A DNA stretch of 36,612 nt from JAWLBM01 sp041687675 (lineage in GTDB: Bacteria; Pseudomonadota; Alphaproteobacteria; Rhizobiales; Pleomorphomonadaceae). The notes below the pieces were generated by a model. The model did no database searches. It saw nothing but the letters and a program-made list of their open reading frames with translations, and was not told the DNA's origin. This document shows, piece by piece, positions 17,044 through 27,164 of the stretch (position 1 is the stretch's first letter; each line of letters opens with the position of its first letter). The DNA is taken from NCBI GenBank assembly GCA_041687675.1, contig JAWLBM010000048.1, forward strand, positions 1 through 36,612, read 5' to 3'. The position numbers and the translations under genes are program-made.

Positions 17044-18174
17044 TCACCGGAAGGACGGATGCCAGAAGGTCACGATGCGCTCGAGGAGGCTCACCGTCCC
17101 GTAGAACAGCGAGCCGGCCAGGGCGGCGACGGCGATCTCGGCCCAGACCATGTCGATGGCCATGCGCCCGACCTCCGTCGAGATGCGGAAGCCCATGCCG
17201 ACCGTGGGCGTGCCGAAGAACTCGGCGACGATGGCGCCGATCAGCGCGAGCGTGGAGTTGATCTTGAGGGCGTTGAAGATGAAGGGCATGGCGGCCGGAA
17301 GCCGCAGGCGGAGGAGTTCGGCCCCGTGCCCGGCGGCGTAGGTGCGCATCAGGTCGCGCTCCATCCGCCCGGCGGCGTCGAGGCCGGCGAGAGTGTTCAC
17401 CAGCATCGGGAAGAAGGTCATGATGACGACCACGGCCGCCTTCGAGTGCCAGTCGAAGCCGAACCACATCACCATGATCGGCGCGACGCCGATGATCGGC
17501 AGCGCCGAGACGAGGTTGCCCACGGGCAGGAGGCCGCGCTTCAGGAACGGCACCCGGTCGACCAGCAGCGCGACGAGGAAGCCCGAGCCGCAGCCGATCG
17601 CGTAGCCGATCAGCACGGACTTCAGGAAGGTCTGGCGGAAGTCGGCCCAGAGGATCGCCGTCTCGGAGGCAAGGCGCGCGCCGATGGCCGAGGGTGGCGG
17701 CAGCAGGACCGGCGACACGCCGAGCCCGCGGACCAGCGCTTCCCAGAGCACCAGCAGCCAGACGCCGAAGATCAGCGGCACCAGGAGGTCGCGGACGCGG
17801 CGGAGGACGCGGCTTTCGACGCTGAGCGCGGCGAGGCGGCCGGCGGTGGCCCAGGCGACCAGCCAGGCGGCGACGAGGGCGAGCCAGTAACCGGCGCCCG
17901 GCGCGGGCAGGACGACGGGCAGCAGCGAGACGAGAACCCAGGCGGCGAAATGGGCGGCGAGGATCCCCGCCAGCACCGCGGCCGCGCCGCCGAGGAACAC
18001 CATGGTCGCCGCGGCGGCCAAAAGGGCGATCACGGCCGCGCCCGTCATCGGCTCCGCCATGACGGTGCCGAGGTCGTCGCCGAGCGGCCGGACGAGGGCG
18101 ACCAGCGCGGCGAAGCTCGCGAACACGGGCAGCGCCGCGAGGCCGCGGCCGGAGCGGAGGGCGGCCGCGGTCAT
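17044..18174 (-). CDS. ABC transporter permease with extra N-terminal membrane domain
   Basis: This 376-aa protein has as its last about 240 residues a standard SsuC/ThiX-type binding-protein-dependent permease (VLLPPPSAIGARL, then RTYAAGHGAELLRLRLPAAMPFIFNALK, the EAA loop that contacts the ATPase). In front lie about 120 extra residues with three or four further hydrophobic segments (for example ALPVFASFAALVALV and FAAWVLVSLLPVVLP). Typical family members are about 250-270 aa. The start ATG 18174 overlaps the stop of the upstream permease gene by 4 nt (ATGA), showing translational coupling. It pairs with the second permease as a heterodimeric channel. Confidence 0.9.
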   Translation of the reverse strand: MTAAALRSGRGLAALPVFASFAALVALVRPLGDDLGTVMAEPMTGAAVIALLAAAATMVFLGGAAAVLAGILAAHFAAWVLVSLLPVVLPAPGAGYWLALVAAWLVAWATAGRLAALSVESRVLRRVRDLLVPLIFGVWLLVLWEALVRGLGVSPVLLPPPSAIGARLASETAILWADFRQTFLKSVLIGYAIGCGSGFLVALLVDRVPFLKRGLLPVGNLVSALPIIGVAPIMVMWFGFDWHSKAAVVVIMTFFPMLVNTLAGLDAAGRMERDLMRTYAAGHGAELLRLRLPAAMPFIFNALKINSTLALIGAIVAEFFGTPTVGMGFRISTEVGRMAIDMVWAEIAVAALAGSLFYGTVSLLERIVTFWHPSFR

Positions 18175-19094
18175 GCCGGCGCCCCCATCCGGCGGCGGAC
18201 CAGGCGGTCGGCCATGCCGACCAGCGCCACCAGCACCGCGGCCATGGCCGCCGCCATGATCAGCGCCGACCAGATCTGCACCGTCTGCCCGTAGTAGGAG
18301 CCCGCCAGCAGCCGCGCGCCGAGGCCGGCCACCGCGCCGGTCGGCAGTTCGCCGACGATGGCGCCGACCAGCGAGGCGGCGATCGCCACCTTCATCGAGG
18401 TGAACAGGAAGGGCACCGACGCGGGCAGGCGGAGCTTCAGCAGCACCTCGGCCGGCGTCGCCGAATAGGTACGCATCAGGTCGAGGTGGATCACCTCCGG
18501 CGAGCGCAGCCCCTTCACCATGCCTACGGTCACGGGGAAGAAGGAAAGGTAGGTGGAGATGAAGGCCTTGGGCAGCAGCCCGGTGACGCCGACCGCGTTG
18601 GCCACCACCACGATCATCGGCGCGATGGCGAGGATGGGGATCGTCTGCGAGGACACGATCCACGGCATCAGGCTCTTGTCGAGGGTGCGGCTGTGCACGA
18701 TGGCGACGGCGAGACCGACGCCGAGCACGGTGCCGATGGCGAAGCCCGCCAGGGTCGAGGAGAGCGTCACCCAGGCGTGATAGAAGAGGCTGCGCTTGGA
18801 GGTGATCTTCGTCAACGCCGTGGTCTTCCAGATCTCCTCCGCCACCTGGTGCGGCGTCGGCAGCACCGGCCGCTCCTGGTTCATCGTCGCCGCAAGGATC
18901 TCCATCGTGGTGTAGGGCGCGTCGGCCCGGTTGCGCTGGTCGATCTCGAAGGGCGCGTTGAGCCAGGCCGCCCCGGCGTACCAGGCGGCGACCAGCGCGG
19001 CGACGACCACGAGCACGGGGAAGGCGGTCCGCCCCAGCCAGCGGCCGATCCTCGCCTCCCCCCGCGCCGGTGCGGCCATCGCCTCAGTCGTCAT
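18171..19094 (-). CDS. ABC transporter permease (SsuC/ThiX-like)
   Basis: This 307-aa permease has one N-terminal TM, a roughly 60-residue extracytoplasmic stretch (NAPFEIDQRNRADAPY...) and then a five-helix permease core. The EAA-type loop is LMRTYSATPAEVLLKLRLPASVPFLF. TM segments include LAGFAIGTVLGVGLAVAIV and SLVGAIVGELPTGAVAGLG. It overlaps the ATPase gene by 11 nt upstream and the other permease by 4 nt downstream. ATG 19094 is used, and ATG 19079 (MAAPARGEAR) is nearly as likely. It works with the neighbouring permease, ATPase and binding protein in one importer. Confidence 0.92.
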   Translation of the reverse strand: MTTEAMAAPARGEARIGRWLGRTAFPVLVVVAALVAAWYAGAAWLNAPFEIDQRNRADAPYTTMEILAATMNQERPVLPTPHQVAEEIWKTTALTKITSKRSLFYHAWVTLSSTLAGFAIGTVLGVGLAVAIVHSRTLDKSLMPWIVSSQTIPILAIAPMIVVVANAVGVTGLLPKAFISTYLSFFPVTVGMVKGLRSPEVIHLDLMRTYSATPAEVLLKLRLPASVPFLFTSMKVAIAASLVGAIVGELPTGAVAGLGARLLAGSYYGQTVQIWSALIMAAAMAAVLVALVGMADRLVRRRMGAPA

Positions 19095-19920
19095 AGGAGT
19101 GCCCGGCGCGAAGGCCCTCGCGCACGCGCGCGGCGAGGGCGAGGAACTCCGGCGTCTCGCGGATGTCGAGCGGCCGCGGCCCGCGCGGCAGGGTGCTCTC
19201 GACGACGTCGTGGATGCGGCCGGGACGCGGGCTCATCACCACGATCCGGGTGGAGAGGTAGACCGCCTCCGGAATCGAGTGGGTGACGAAGACCACCGTC
19301 TTGCCGGTGCGGTGCCAGAGCTGGAGCAGTTGCTCGTTGAGGTGGTCGCGGACGATCTCGTCGAGGGCGCCGAAGGGCTCGTCCATCAGGAGGAGGTCCG
19401 GCTCCACGGCGAGGGCCCGGGCGATCGAGGCGCGCTGCTGCATGCCGCCGGAGAGCTGCCACGGGTACTTCCGCTCGAAGCCCTTGAGGTTGACGAGCTC
19501 GAGGTTGGCCTCGACGCGGCGCCGCTGCTCGGCCCTGCCGAGGCCCATGATCTCCAGCGGCAGCCCGACGTTGCGGGCGATGGTGCGCCAGGGATAGAGC
19601 GCCGGGGCCTGGAAGACGTAGCCGTAGGCGCGGGCGAGCCGCGCCTGCTCCGGGCTGGTGCCGTTGACGGCGATGCTGCCGGAGGAGGGCCGCTCCAGGT
19701 CGGCGATCACCCGGAGCAGGGTGGTCTTGCCGCAGCCGGACGGGCCGATGAAGGAGACGAAGTCGCCCTTGCCGATCGAGAGGTCGACGTTGGAGAGGGC
19801 GTGCACCGGGCCGTCCGCCGTGCGGAAGGTCAGCGACAGGCCGGCGATGTCGATCACCGGGTGGGCTGGTCCGGCGGCGGCGGTCCCTGCATCCGGCATC
19901 TCGAAGGCGTTGGCGGTCAT
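19084..19920 (-). CDS. ABC transporter ATP-binding protein (SsuB/ThiZ-like)
   Basis: This 278-aa ATPase drives the importer. Walker A is GPSGCGKTT (about 58-66), the Q-loop is GYVFQAPALYPW, the signature is LSGGMQQR, Walker B is LLLMDEPFGALDE and the switch His lies in VFVTHSIPEA. The first about 20 residues are an unstructured leader. The start ATG 19920 has GAGGA upstream. It is the first gene of the transporter operon and lies 233 nt downstream of hydA on the same strand. That gap is filled by palindromic repeats, so expression may be linked to hydA by read-through or may start anew. Confidence 0.95.
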   Translation of the reverse strand: MTANAFEMPDAGTAAAGPAHPVIDIAGLSLTFRTADGPVHALSNVDLSIGKGDFVSFIGPSGCGKTTLLRVIADLERPSSGSIAVNGTSPEQARLARAYGYVFQAPALYPWRTIARNVGLPLEIMGLGRAEQRRRVEANLELVNLKGFERKYPWQLSGGMQQRASIARALAVEPDLLLMDEPFGALDEIVRDHLNEQLLQLWHRTGKTVVFVTHSIPEAVYLSTRIVVMSPRPGRIHDVVESTLPRGPRPLDIRETPEFLALAARVREGLRAGHSYDD

Positions 19921-19988
19921 CGGTCCTCGTTCGCTCAGAGACTCAAGAACTCACTCTCCTCAGGGGATAGCCTGGAAGCCGCAGGCAA

Positions 19989-20148
19989 CCCTTCTCCCCT
20001 TGCGGGAGAAGGTGGCTGCGAAGCAGCCGGATGAGGGGAGACACTCCCCGGCCGGCGGGAGTCACCCCTCATCCGCCCCTTCGGGGCACCTTCTCCCGCA
20101 AGGGGAGAAGGGAAGTGCCTCCTTCTCCCGCGAGGGGAGCAGGAGAAG
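19989..20148. repeat. Inverted pair (plus fragment) of a CTTCTCCC/GGATGAGG dispersed repeat
   Basis: Copy A (19989-20039) reads CCCTTCTCCCCTTGCGGGAG through AAGGTGGC to GGATGAGGGG. Copy B (20065-20112) is its reverse complement in outline, CCCCTCATCCG through ACCTTCTCCCGC to GAGAAGGG. A shorter third piece lies at 20120-20148. Each copy has internal dyad symmetry (CTTCTCCC ... GGGAGAAG), and A plus B could fold into one long stem. The same family recurs at 36414-36612. Such elements are widespread in Rhizobiales intergenic DNA. No transposase is linked. Confidence 0.9.
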
Positions 20149-20153
20149 ACCTC

Positions 20154-21614
20154 TCACACCCCGATCGGCATGTGCTCGGCCGAGCGCTCGACCATCCGCG
20201 GCGCAGTCAGCGCCTTCCAGGTGGAGAGCGCCCGGTTCACCGCCGGGAAGGCCTGCCGCGGCACGAACTTGCCGCGGCCGGGGCGGGTGTCGTTGAGGCC
20301 GTCGCGCCAGACCACCTCGCCGCGCGAGAGGGTGAAGCGCGGCAGGCCGGTGACCTCGTGCCCCTCGAAGACGTTGTAGTCGATAATCGACTTCTGCGCC
20401 TTGGCCGAGATGGTCTTCGAGGCCTTCGGGTCCCAGACCACGATGTCGGCGTCGGCGCCGACCGCGATCGCGCCCTTCTTCGGGTAGATGTTGAGGATCC
20501 TTGCGATGTTGGTGGAGGTGACCGCCACGAACTCGTTCGGGGTCAGCCGGCCGGTGACGACGCCCTTCGTCCACAGCATCGGCATGCGGTCCTCGAGGCC
20601 GCCGGTGCCGTTGGGGATCTTCGGGAAGCCCTCGAGGCCCATCCGCTTCTGCTCGGTGGTGAAGGCGCAGTGGTCGGTCGCCACTACCTGCAGGGAACCG
20701 GCGGAGAGGCCGGCCCAGAGGCTGTCCTGGTGCGCCTTGTCGCGGAACGGCGGGGACATCACCCGGCGGGCGGCGTAGTCCCAGTCGCGGTTGAAGTATT
20801 CGCCCTCGTCCAGCGTCAGGTGCTGGATCAGCGGCTCGCCGAAGACGCGCATCCCCTTCTGCCGGGCGCGCCGGATCGCCTCGTGCGCCTGCTCGCAGGA
20901 GACGTGGACGACATAGAGCGGCACGCCGGCGGCATCGGCGATCATGATCGCCCGGTTCGCCGCCTCGCCCTCCACCTCCGGCGGGCGGGAGTAGGCGTGG
21001 CCCTCCGGGCCGGTGATGCCTTCGGACATGTACTTCTGCTGCAGCGCCGCGACGATGTCGCCGTTCTCGGCGTGCACCAGCGGCAGGGCGCCGAGGGCGG
21101 CGCAGCGCTGGAACGAGGCGAACATCTCGTCGTCGTTCACCATCAGCGCGCCCTTGTAGGCCATGAAGTGCTTGAAGGTGTTCACCCCCCGCTTCACGAC
21201 CTCGGCCATCTCGTCGAACACCGCTTCCGACCAGCCGGTGATGCACATGTGGTAGGAGTAGTCGGCGCAGACCTGCGGCTTCGCCCGGCCCTCCCACTCC
21301 TCCAGCGCCTGGAGGAGCCCGCCGTCGGTGCGCGAGGGAATCACGAAGTCCACCACCATGGTGGTGCCGCCGGAGAGCGCGGCGAAGGTGCCGCTCTCGA
21401 AGGTCTCCGCCGCCGTCGTGCCCATGAAGGGCATCTGCAGGTGGGTATGCGGGTCGATGCCGCCGGGCATGACATAGGCGTCCGAGGCGTCGACGACAGT
21501 GTCGCCGGAGAGGTTAGGCCCGATCGCGGCAATCACCTCGCCCTCGATCAGCACGTCGGCCTCGTAGGACCTGTCGGCGGCGACGACGGTGCCGCCCTTG
21601 ATCACGGTGGACAT
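20154..21614 (-). CDS. hydA: Dihydropyrimidinase (D-hydantoinase)
   Basis: This 486-aa cyclic amidohydrolase opens 5,6-dihydrouracil or dihydrothymine to N-carbamoyl-beta-alanine (or its methyl derivative), the second step of reductive pyrimidine breakdown. All metal and catalytic residues can be located: D54-P-H56-T-H58, the carbamylated Lys154 in KHFMAYKG, His181 (HAENGD), His237 (HVSCEQA) and Asp314 (ATDHCAF). The family segments RVMSPPFRDK and IPNGTGGLEDRMPML are present. The start ATG 21614 is the conserved N terminus. A promoter overlapped by a RutR-like operator lies about 46-80 bp upstream. The downstream ABC importer is on the same strand. Allantoinase or D-hydantoinase specificity is possible, but the context favours pyrimidines. 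Confidence 0.95.
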   Translation of the reverse strand: MSTVIKGGTVVAADRSYEADVLIEGEVIAAIGPNLSGDTVVDASDAYVMPGGIDPHTHLQMPFMGTTAAETFESGTFAALSGGTTMVVDFVIPSRTDGGLLQALEEWEGRAKPQVCADYSYHMCITGWSEAVFDEMAEVVKRGVNTFKHFMAYKGALMVNDDEMFASFQRCAALGALPLVHAENGDIVAALQQKYMSEGITGPEGHAYSRPPEVEGEAANRAIMIADAAGVPLYVVHVSCEQAHEAIRRARQKGMRVFGEPLIQHLTLDEGEYFNRDWDYAARRVMSPPFRDKAHQDSLWAGLSAGSLQVVATDHCAFTTEQKRMGLEGFPKIPNGTGGLEDRMPMLWTKGVVTGRLTPNEFVAVTSTNIARILNIYPKKGAIAVGADADIVVWDPKASKTISAKAQKSIIDYNVFEGHEVTGLPRFTLSRGEVVWRDGLNDTRPGRGKFVPRQAFPAVNRALSTWKALTAPRMVERSAEHMPIGV

Positions 21615-21659
21615 CGCTTCACCCTCTGTCGGTCACGGCCGCTCGTGCCGGCGGCTTTC

Positions 21660-21675
21660 TTGACCAGATGATCGA
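21660..21675. promoter_or_regulatory. RutR-like operator upstream of hydA
   Basis: TTGACCA-GA-TGATCGA matches the published RutR consensus TTGACCA-NN-TGGTCAA at 12 of 14 informative positions. It lies 46 bp upstream of the hydA start codon and covers the inferred -10 hexamer. A rutR homologue is encoded at 27751. Confidence 0.65.
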
Positions 21676-21694
21676 ATTTTCGGGGAGCGGTCAA
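21666..21694 (-). promoter_or_regulatory. Predicted hydA promoter
   Basis: On the minus strand TTGACC (21694-21689) is followed after 17 nt by TCATCT (21671-21666), a fair sigma70-type -35/-10 pair. The -10 lies inside the RutR-like operator, so a bound repressor would block polymerase. Confidence 0.45.
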
Positions 21695-21838
21695 TCCGTG
21701 ACCGTGCCCGATTTGTGATCTGCACCGCTTGCCGCCGGTGCAGTCGAGCGCAGGCGGGCGGCATCGTTGCGCTTGTGGTTTTTTCGATCCGTTGTTTCTG
21801 GAGTATGGTGTCGCTGACCAGCGGCATCCGTTCCAGTC

Positions 21839-21924
21839 GTCATCCCGGCGAAAGCCGGGATCCAGACGCCCCTACCACACTGAATGTGCAACGTTTTCTG
21901 GATCCCGGCTTTCGCCGGGATGAC
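21839..21924. repeat. Inverted pair of the GAAA-loop palindromic repeat
   Basis: 21839-21865 (ATCCCGGC-GAAA-GCCGGGAT core) and 21898-21924 (its reverse complement, loop TTTC) flank 32 bp. Each copy is a hairpin on its own, and together they could form one 27-bp stem. It sits downstream of the amidohydrolase stop (22016), a typical REP/BIME position. Confidence 0.9.
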
Positions 21925-22015
21925 GGCGTGCGAGGCGGGAGGGGAGCGAGACTGCGGCCACGGACCACGCGCGCCAGGTCTCGCCGGCCCGGCCGCCACG
22001 GGCAGTCGCCTGCCC

Positions 22016-23266
22016 CTACCCCACGATCTCCGCCGTCTCCAGCGCGGCGTGGAACAGCACCTCGGCGCCGGCGGTGGCCCATTCCTTGGTGATCGTCTCG
22101 TCCTCGTTGTGCGAGAGGCCGTCGACGCAGGGGCACATGACCATGGCCGTCGGCGCGACGCGGTTGATCCAGCAGGCGTCGTGGCCGGCGCCGGAGACGA
22201 TGTCGCGGCTCGTGTAGCCGAGGCGCGTCGCCGCGTTGCGGATGCGATCGCAGAGGGTCTTGTCGAAGGTGACGGGGTCGAAGGCGCCGACCTGCTCGAT
22301 CTCGATCCCGAGGCCGATCTCGCCGGCGATCCTCGCCGCGCCCTCGCGCAGGCGCGCCTCCATGTCGGCGATGACCGCGGCCTCCGGATGACGGAAGTCG
22401 ACGGTGAAGACCACCTTGCCCTGGATGATGTTGCGCGAGTTCGGGTAGACGTCCATGTGCCCGACCGCGCCCACCGCCAGCGGCGCGTGGCCCCAGGCGA
22501 TCTCGTCGACCAGCTGGACGATGCGCGCCGCGCCGAGGCCGGCGTTGACGCGCTTCGGCATCGGCGTCGAGCCGGTGTGCGCCTCCTTGCCGGTCAGCGT
22601 CACCTGCAGCCACTTGAGGCCCTGGCCGTGGGTGACGACGCCGATGTCGATGCCCTCGTCCTCGAGGATCGGCCCCTGCTCGATGTGGAGTTCCAGGAAG
22701 GCGTGGAGCTTGCGCTGCCCGACCGGCTCCGGCCCGTCGAAGCCGATGCGGCGGAGTTCGTCGCCGAAGCTCTTGCCGGCGGCGTCCGTGCGCGCCTTCG
22801 CCCAGTCCTCCGCGTGGACGCCGGCGAAGACGCCCGAGGCCAGCATCGCCGGGGCGAAGCGGGTACCCTCCTCGTTGGTCCAGTTGACCACCTCGATCGG
22901 GTGCCTGGTGCGGATGCCGAGGTCGTTCATCGAGCGGACCACCTCGAGCCCGGCGAGGACGCCGAGCACGCCGTCGTAGCGCCCGCCGGTCGGCTGGGTG
23001 TCGAGATGCGAGCCCACCATCACCGGCAGCGCCGCGGGATCGGTCCCCTCGCGCCGGGCGAACATGTTACCCATGGAATCGACCGCCACCGACATCCCCG
23101 CCTCCTCGCACCAGCGCCTGAACAGGAGGCGCCCCTCCCGGTCGGCGTCGGTCAGCGTCTGCCGGTTGCTGCCGCCGCGCACGCCGGGGCCGATCTCCGC
23201 CATCTCGTGGATGGTGGACCAGAGCCGGTCGCCGTTGATGCGCAGGTTGTCGGTGGGGGTGGTCAT
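22016..23266 (-). CDS. Zn-dependent N-carbamoyl-beta-alanine amidohydrolase (beta-ureidopropionase, M20 hydantoinase/carbamoylase family)
   Basis: This 416-aa enzyme is the usual size for M20-type carbamoylases. The metal site is visible: His87 and Asp89 (GSHLDTQPTGG), Asp98 (RYDGVLG), Glu132/Glu133 (NWTNEEGTRF), His194 (LELHIEQGP) and the C-terminal His in DGLSHNEDE. GAHTGSTPM-like (KEAHTGSTPM) and YPNSRNIIQG belong to the dimerisation lid. It would cleave N-carbamoyl-beta-alanine to beta-alanine, CO2 and ammonia; allantoate or L-carbamoyl amino-acid hydrolase activity is the family alternative. The start ATG 23266 has AGAGGA upstream and overlaps the stop of the PIN-toxin gene by 4 nt, so its translation may be coupled to the toxin gene. 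Confidence 0.9.
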   Translation of the reverse strand: MTTPTDNLRINGDRLWSTIHEMAEIGPGVRGGSNRQTLTDADREGRLLFRRWCEEAGMSVAVDSMGNMFARREGTDPAALPVMVGSHLDTQPTGGRYDGVLGVLAGLEVVRSMNDLGIRTRHPIEVVNWTNEEGTRFAPAMLASGVFAGVHAEDWAKARTDAAGKSFGDELRRIGFDGPEPVGQRKLHAFLELHIEQGPILEDEGIDIGVVTHGQGLKWLQVTLTGKEAHTGSTPMPKRVNAGLGAARIVQLVDEIAWGHAPLAVGAVGHMDVYPNSRNIIQGKVVFTVDFRHPEAAVIADMEARLREGAARIAGEIGLGIEIEQVGAFDPVTFDKTLCDRIRNAATRLGYTSRDIVSGAGHDACWINRVAPTAMVMCPCVDGLSHNEDETITKEWATAGAEVLFHAALETAEIVG

Positions 23267-23751
23267 GCGGGCGATCCTCTTGGTCTGCCGGGAAACGGGT
23301 ACCCGATCGTGGACGGCGTCGCCGCGAATGGATCGAACGCGGCGACACCGAGCGCTTCGAAATGGCGGAGGTTTCGGGTGAGAACCCCGGCGTCGATCAT
23401 GCGCGCGCTCGCCGCGATCAGCACGTCGGCCAGACCCGGGTGGCGGCCGATGGACATCGCGGCATCGGACATCTGTCCGGCGACCACAGCCGTCGCGCTG
23501 TCGAGCGGCAGCACGCGATCGCCAAAGGCATCGACCAGCTGGCGGAGCCAGGCGTCGATCTTCAACGCCCGGGCGAGACCTCCTGCTCGGTGCAACTTCG
23601 CAATTCCCGCCACTATCTCAGTCACCACGATCGTAGGAACGAAAAGCCGATCCTCATTCTGTCGGACCCATTCCGCGAAATCGCTGTTGTTTTCCGACCT
23701 CGCCGGCGAGAGCTGGGAAATCACCGACGTATCGAGCACATAGGCCGTCAA
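23263..23751 (-). CDS. PIN-domain toxin ribonuclease (VapC/FitB-like)
   Basis: This 162-aa PIN domain protein begins (M)TAYVLDTSVISQ. Acidic active-site residues are Asp7, Glu45 (VVTEIVAG) and Asp109 (GLADVLIAA), with Asn127 in LTRNLRHFEALG, as in active VapC/FitB RNases. The start is TTG 23751, which overlaps the antitoxin stop by 4 nt (TTGA) and has GAGG 8 nt upstream. There is no ATG near the conserved N terminus. The last about 20 residues (STIGYPFPGRPRGSPA) extend past the usual PIN end. The stop codon overlaps the start of the amidohydrolase gene. The toxin is expected to cleave tRNA or other RNA when free of its antitoxin; the target is unknown. Confidence 0.88.
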   Translation of the reverse strand: MTAYVLDTSVISQLSPARSENNSDFAEWVRQNEDRLFVPTIVVTEIVAGIAKLHRAGGLARALKIDAWLRQLVDAFGDRVLPLDSATAVVAGQMSDAAMSIGRHPGLADVLIAASARMIDAGVLTRNLRHFEALGVAAFDPFAATPSTIGYPFPGRPRGSPA

Positions 23752-23990
23752 AGATCGACCTCGCGGAGAGGAGACGGGTCGCGGTCCACCTCGAGAGGAC
23801 CGGGAAACGACAGCAGGAAATCCGCGAAACCCTTCCTCTCTTCCGGCGGCAGCCGCGCCGCGTCGTCGACCGATACGAGCACGGCCGCCGGTTTCCCGTG
23901 GCGGGTGATGGTCACGCGCTCCCCGCGCTCGGCGGCGTCGACGAGCTTCGACAGTTCGGCCTTGGCCTCGCGCATCTGGACTTTCTGCAT
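23748..23990 (-). CDS. Phd/YefM-type antitoxin
   Basis: This 80-aa antitoxin has an N-terminal DNA-binding fold of the Phd/YefM type (MQKVQMREAKAELSKLVD, GERVTITRHGKPAAVLVSVDD). A short acidic C-terminal tail (FLLSFPGPLEVDRD...) would wrap and neutralise the PIN toxin. It starts at ATG 23990 behind a strong GGAGGAGG site, so it should be made in excess over the TTG-started toxin. A perfect 22-bp palindrome lies 20 bp upstream, the expected site for autoregulation by the antitoxin or the complex. Confidence 0.92.
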   Translation of the reverse strand: MQKVQMREAKAELSKLVDAAERGERVTITRHGKPAAVLVSVDDAARLPPEERKGFADFLLSFPGPLEVDRDPSPLREVDL

Positions 23991-24010
23991 CGGCGCCTCC
24001 TCCGCCCGGG

Positions 24011-24032
24011 GTGTGACTACATGTAGTCACAC
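24011..24032. promoter_or_regulatory. 22-bp perfect palindrome, toxin-antitoxin operator
   Basis: The arm GTGTGACTACA (24011-24021) is followed immediately by its exact reverse complement (24022-24032). It lies 20 bp upstream of the antitoxin ATG. Phd/YefM-family modules are commonly autorepressed through palindromes in this position. Confidence 0.85.
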
Positions 24033-24084
24033 GCGGCGATACGCCAAGTCAACCGCCATCCCGGCGCCTGCACCCGCGGACAGA

Positions 24085-24103
24085 GGGCGGCCGCCGGCCG
24101 CCC
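24085..24103 (-). terminator. Hairpin just after the mmsA stop codon
   Basis: GGGCGGCC (24085-24092) and GGCCGCCC (24096-24103) pair perfectly over a 3-nt loop, extended by an A-T pair. The hairpin begins 5 nt past the mmsA stop. No T-run follows on the minus strand. Confidence 0.55.
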
Positions 24104-24108
24104 TTCCG

Positions 24109-25602
<1,494 letters not shown>

Positions 25603-25638
25603 TTTTCTCGTGTCCGGGTGAAGGTTGAACGTTCGGGT

Positions 25639-25661
25639 GTCCCGTCCCCGGGGGGCGGGAC
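25639..25661 (-). terminator. Intercistronic hairpin between aminotransferase and mmsA genes
   Basis: GTCCCG (25639-25644) pairs with CGGGAC (25656-25661), and further C-G pairs continue inside. It fills most of the 65-nt gap between two genes of the same strand and may attenuate or protect the transcript. There is no T-tract. Confidence 0.4.
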
Positions 25662-25667
25662 GCGACG

Positions 25668-26993
<1,326 letters not shown>

Positions 26994-27051
26994 GGCGGAT
27001 CTCCGCGGGATGGGGAACGATGGGTCCTCGTCCAAGGATAGGTGCATCGGC

Positions 27052-27136
27052 CGATACCGAACAAGCAGTTATCTTCGCTTTCCGCCAGGGCTTGATTTTC
27101 CGCCGTTCCGGGTGCCTGCTGTTCGATATACCGAAC
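27052..27136. promoter_or_regulatory. Inverted repeat GTTCG-N6-CGAAC and related half-site in divergent promoter region
   Basis: GTTCGATATACCGAAC (27121-27136) is an inverted repeat with 5-bp arms 28 bp upstream of the XRE-cupin start. A related word CGATACCGAAC lies at 27052-27062, close to the aminotransferase start. The shared CGATA(TA)CCGAAC core suggests one regulator, most simply the XRE-cupin protein, acting on both divergent promoters. Confidence 0.6.
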
Positions 27137-27164
27137 GACTTAACAGGGAGCGGAGACGCGCGGC

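Larger units (their letters stand above)
21615..22015. other. Regulatory and repeat-bearing gap between hydA and the amidohydrolase gene
   Basis: This 401-bp gap contains the hydA promoter and operator (21660-21694) and the inverted repeat pair at 21839-21924. The rest shows no credible gene; a 64-codon minus-strand frame at 21633-21827 has no start context or family features. Confidence 0.7.

Noticed and set aside
19989..20112. Inverted repeat pair as ends of an insertion sequence
   Set aside because: Only about 25 bp lie between the copies, no transposase is present, and the same element occurs elsewhere as single copies.
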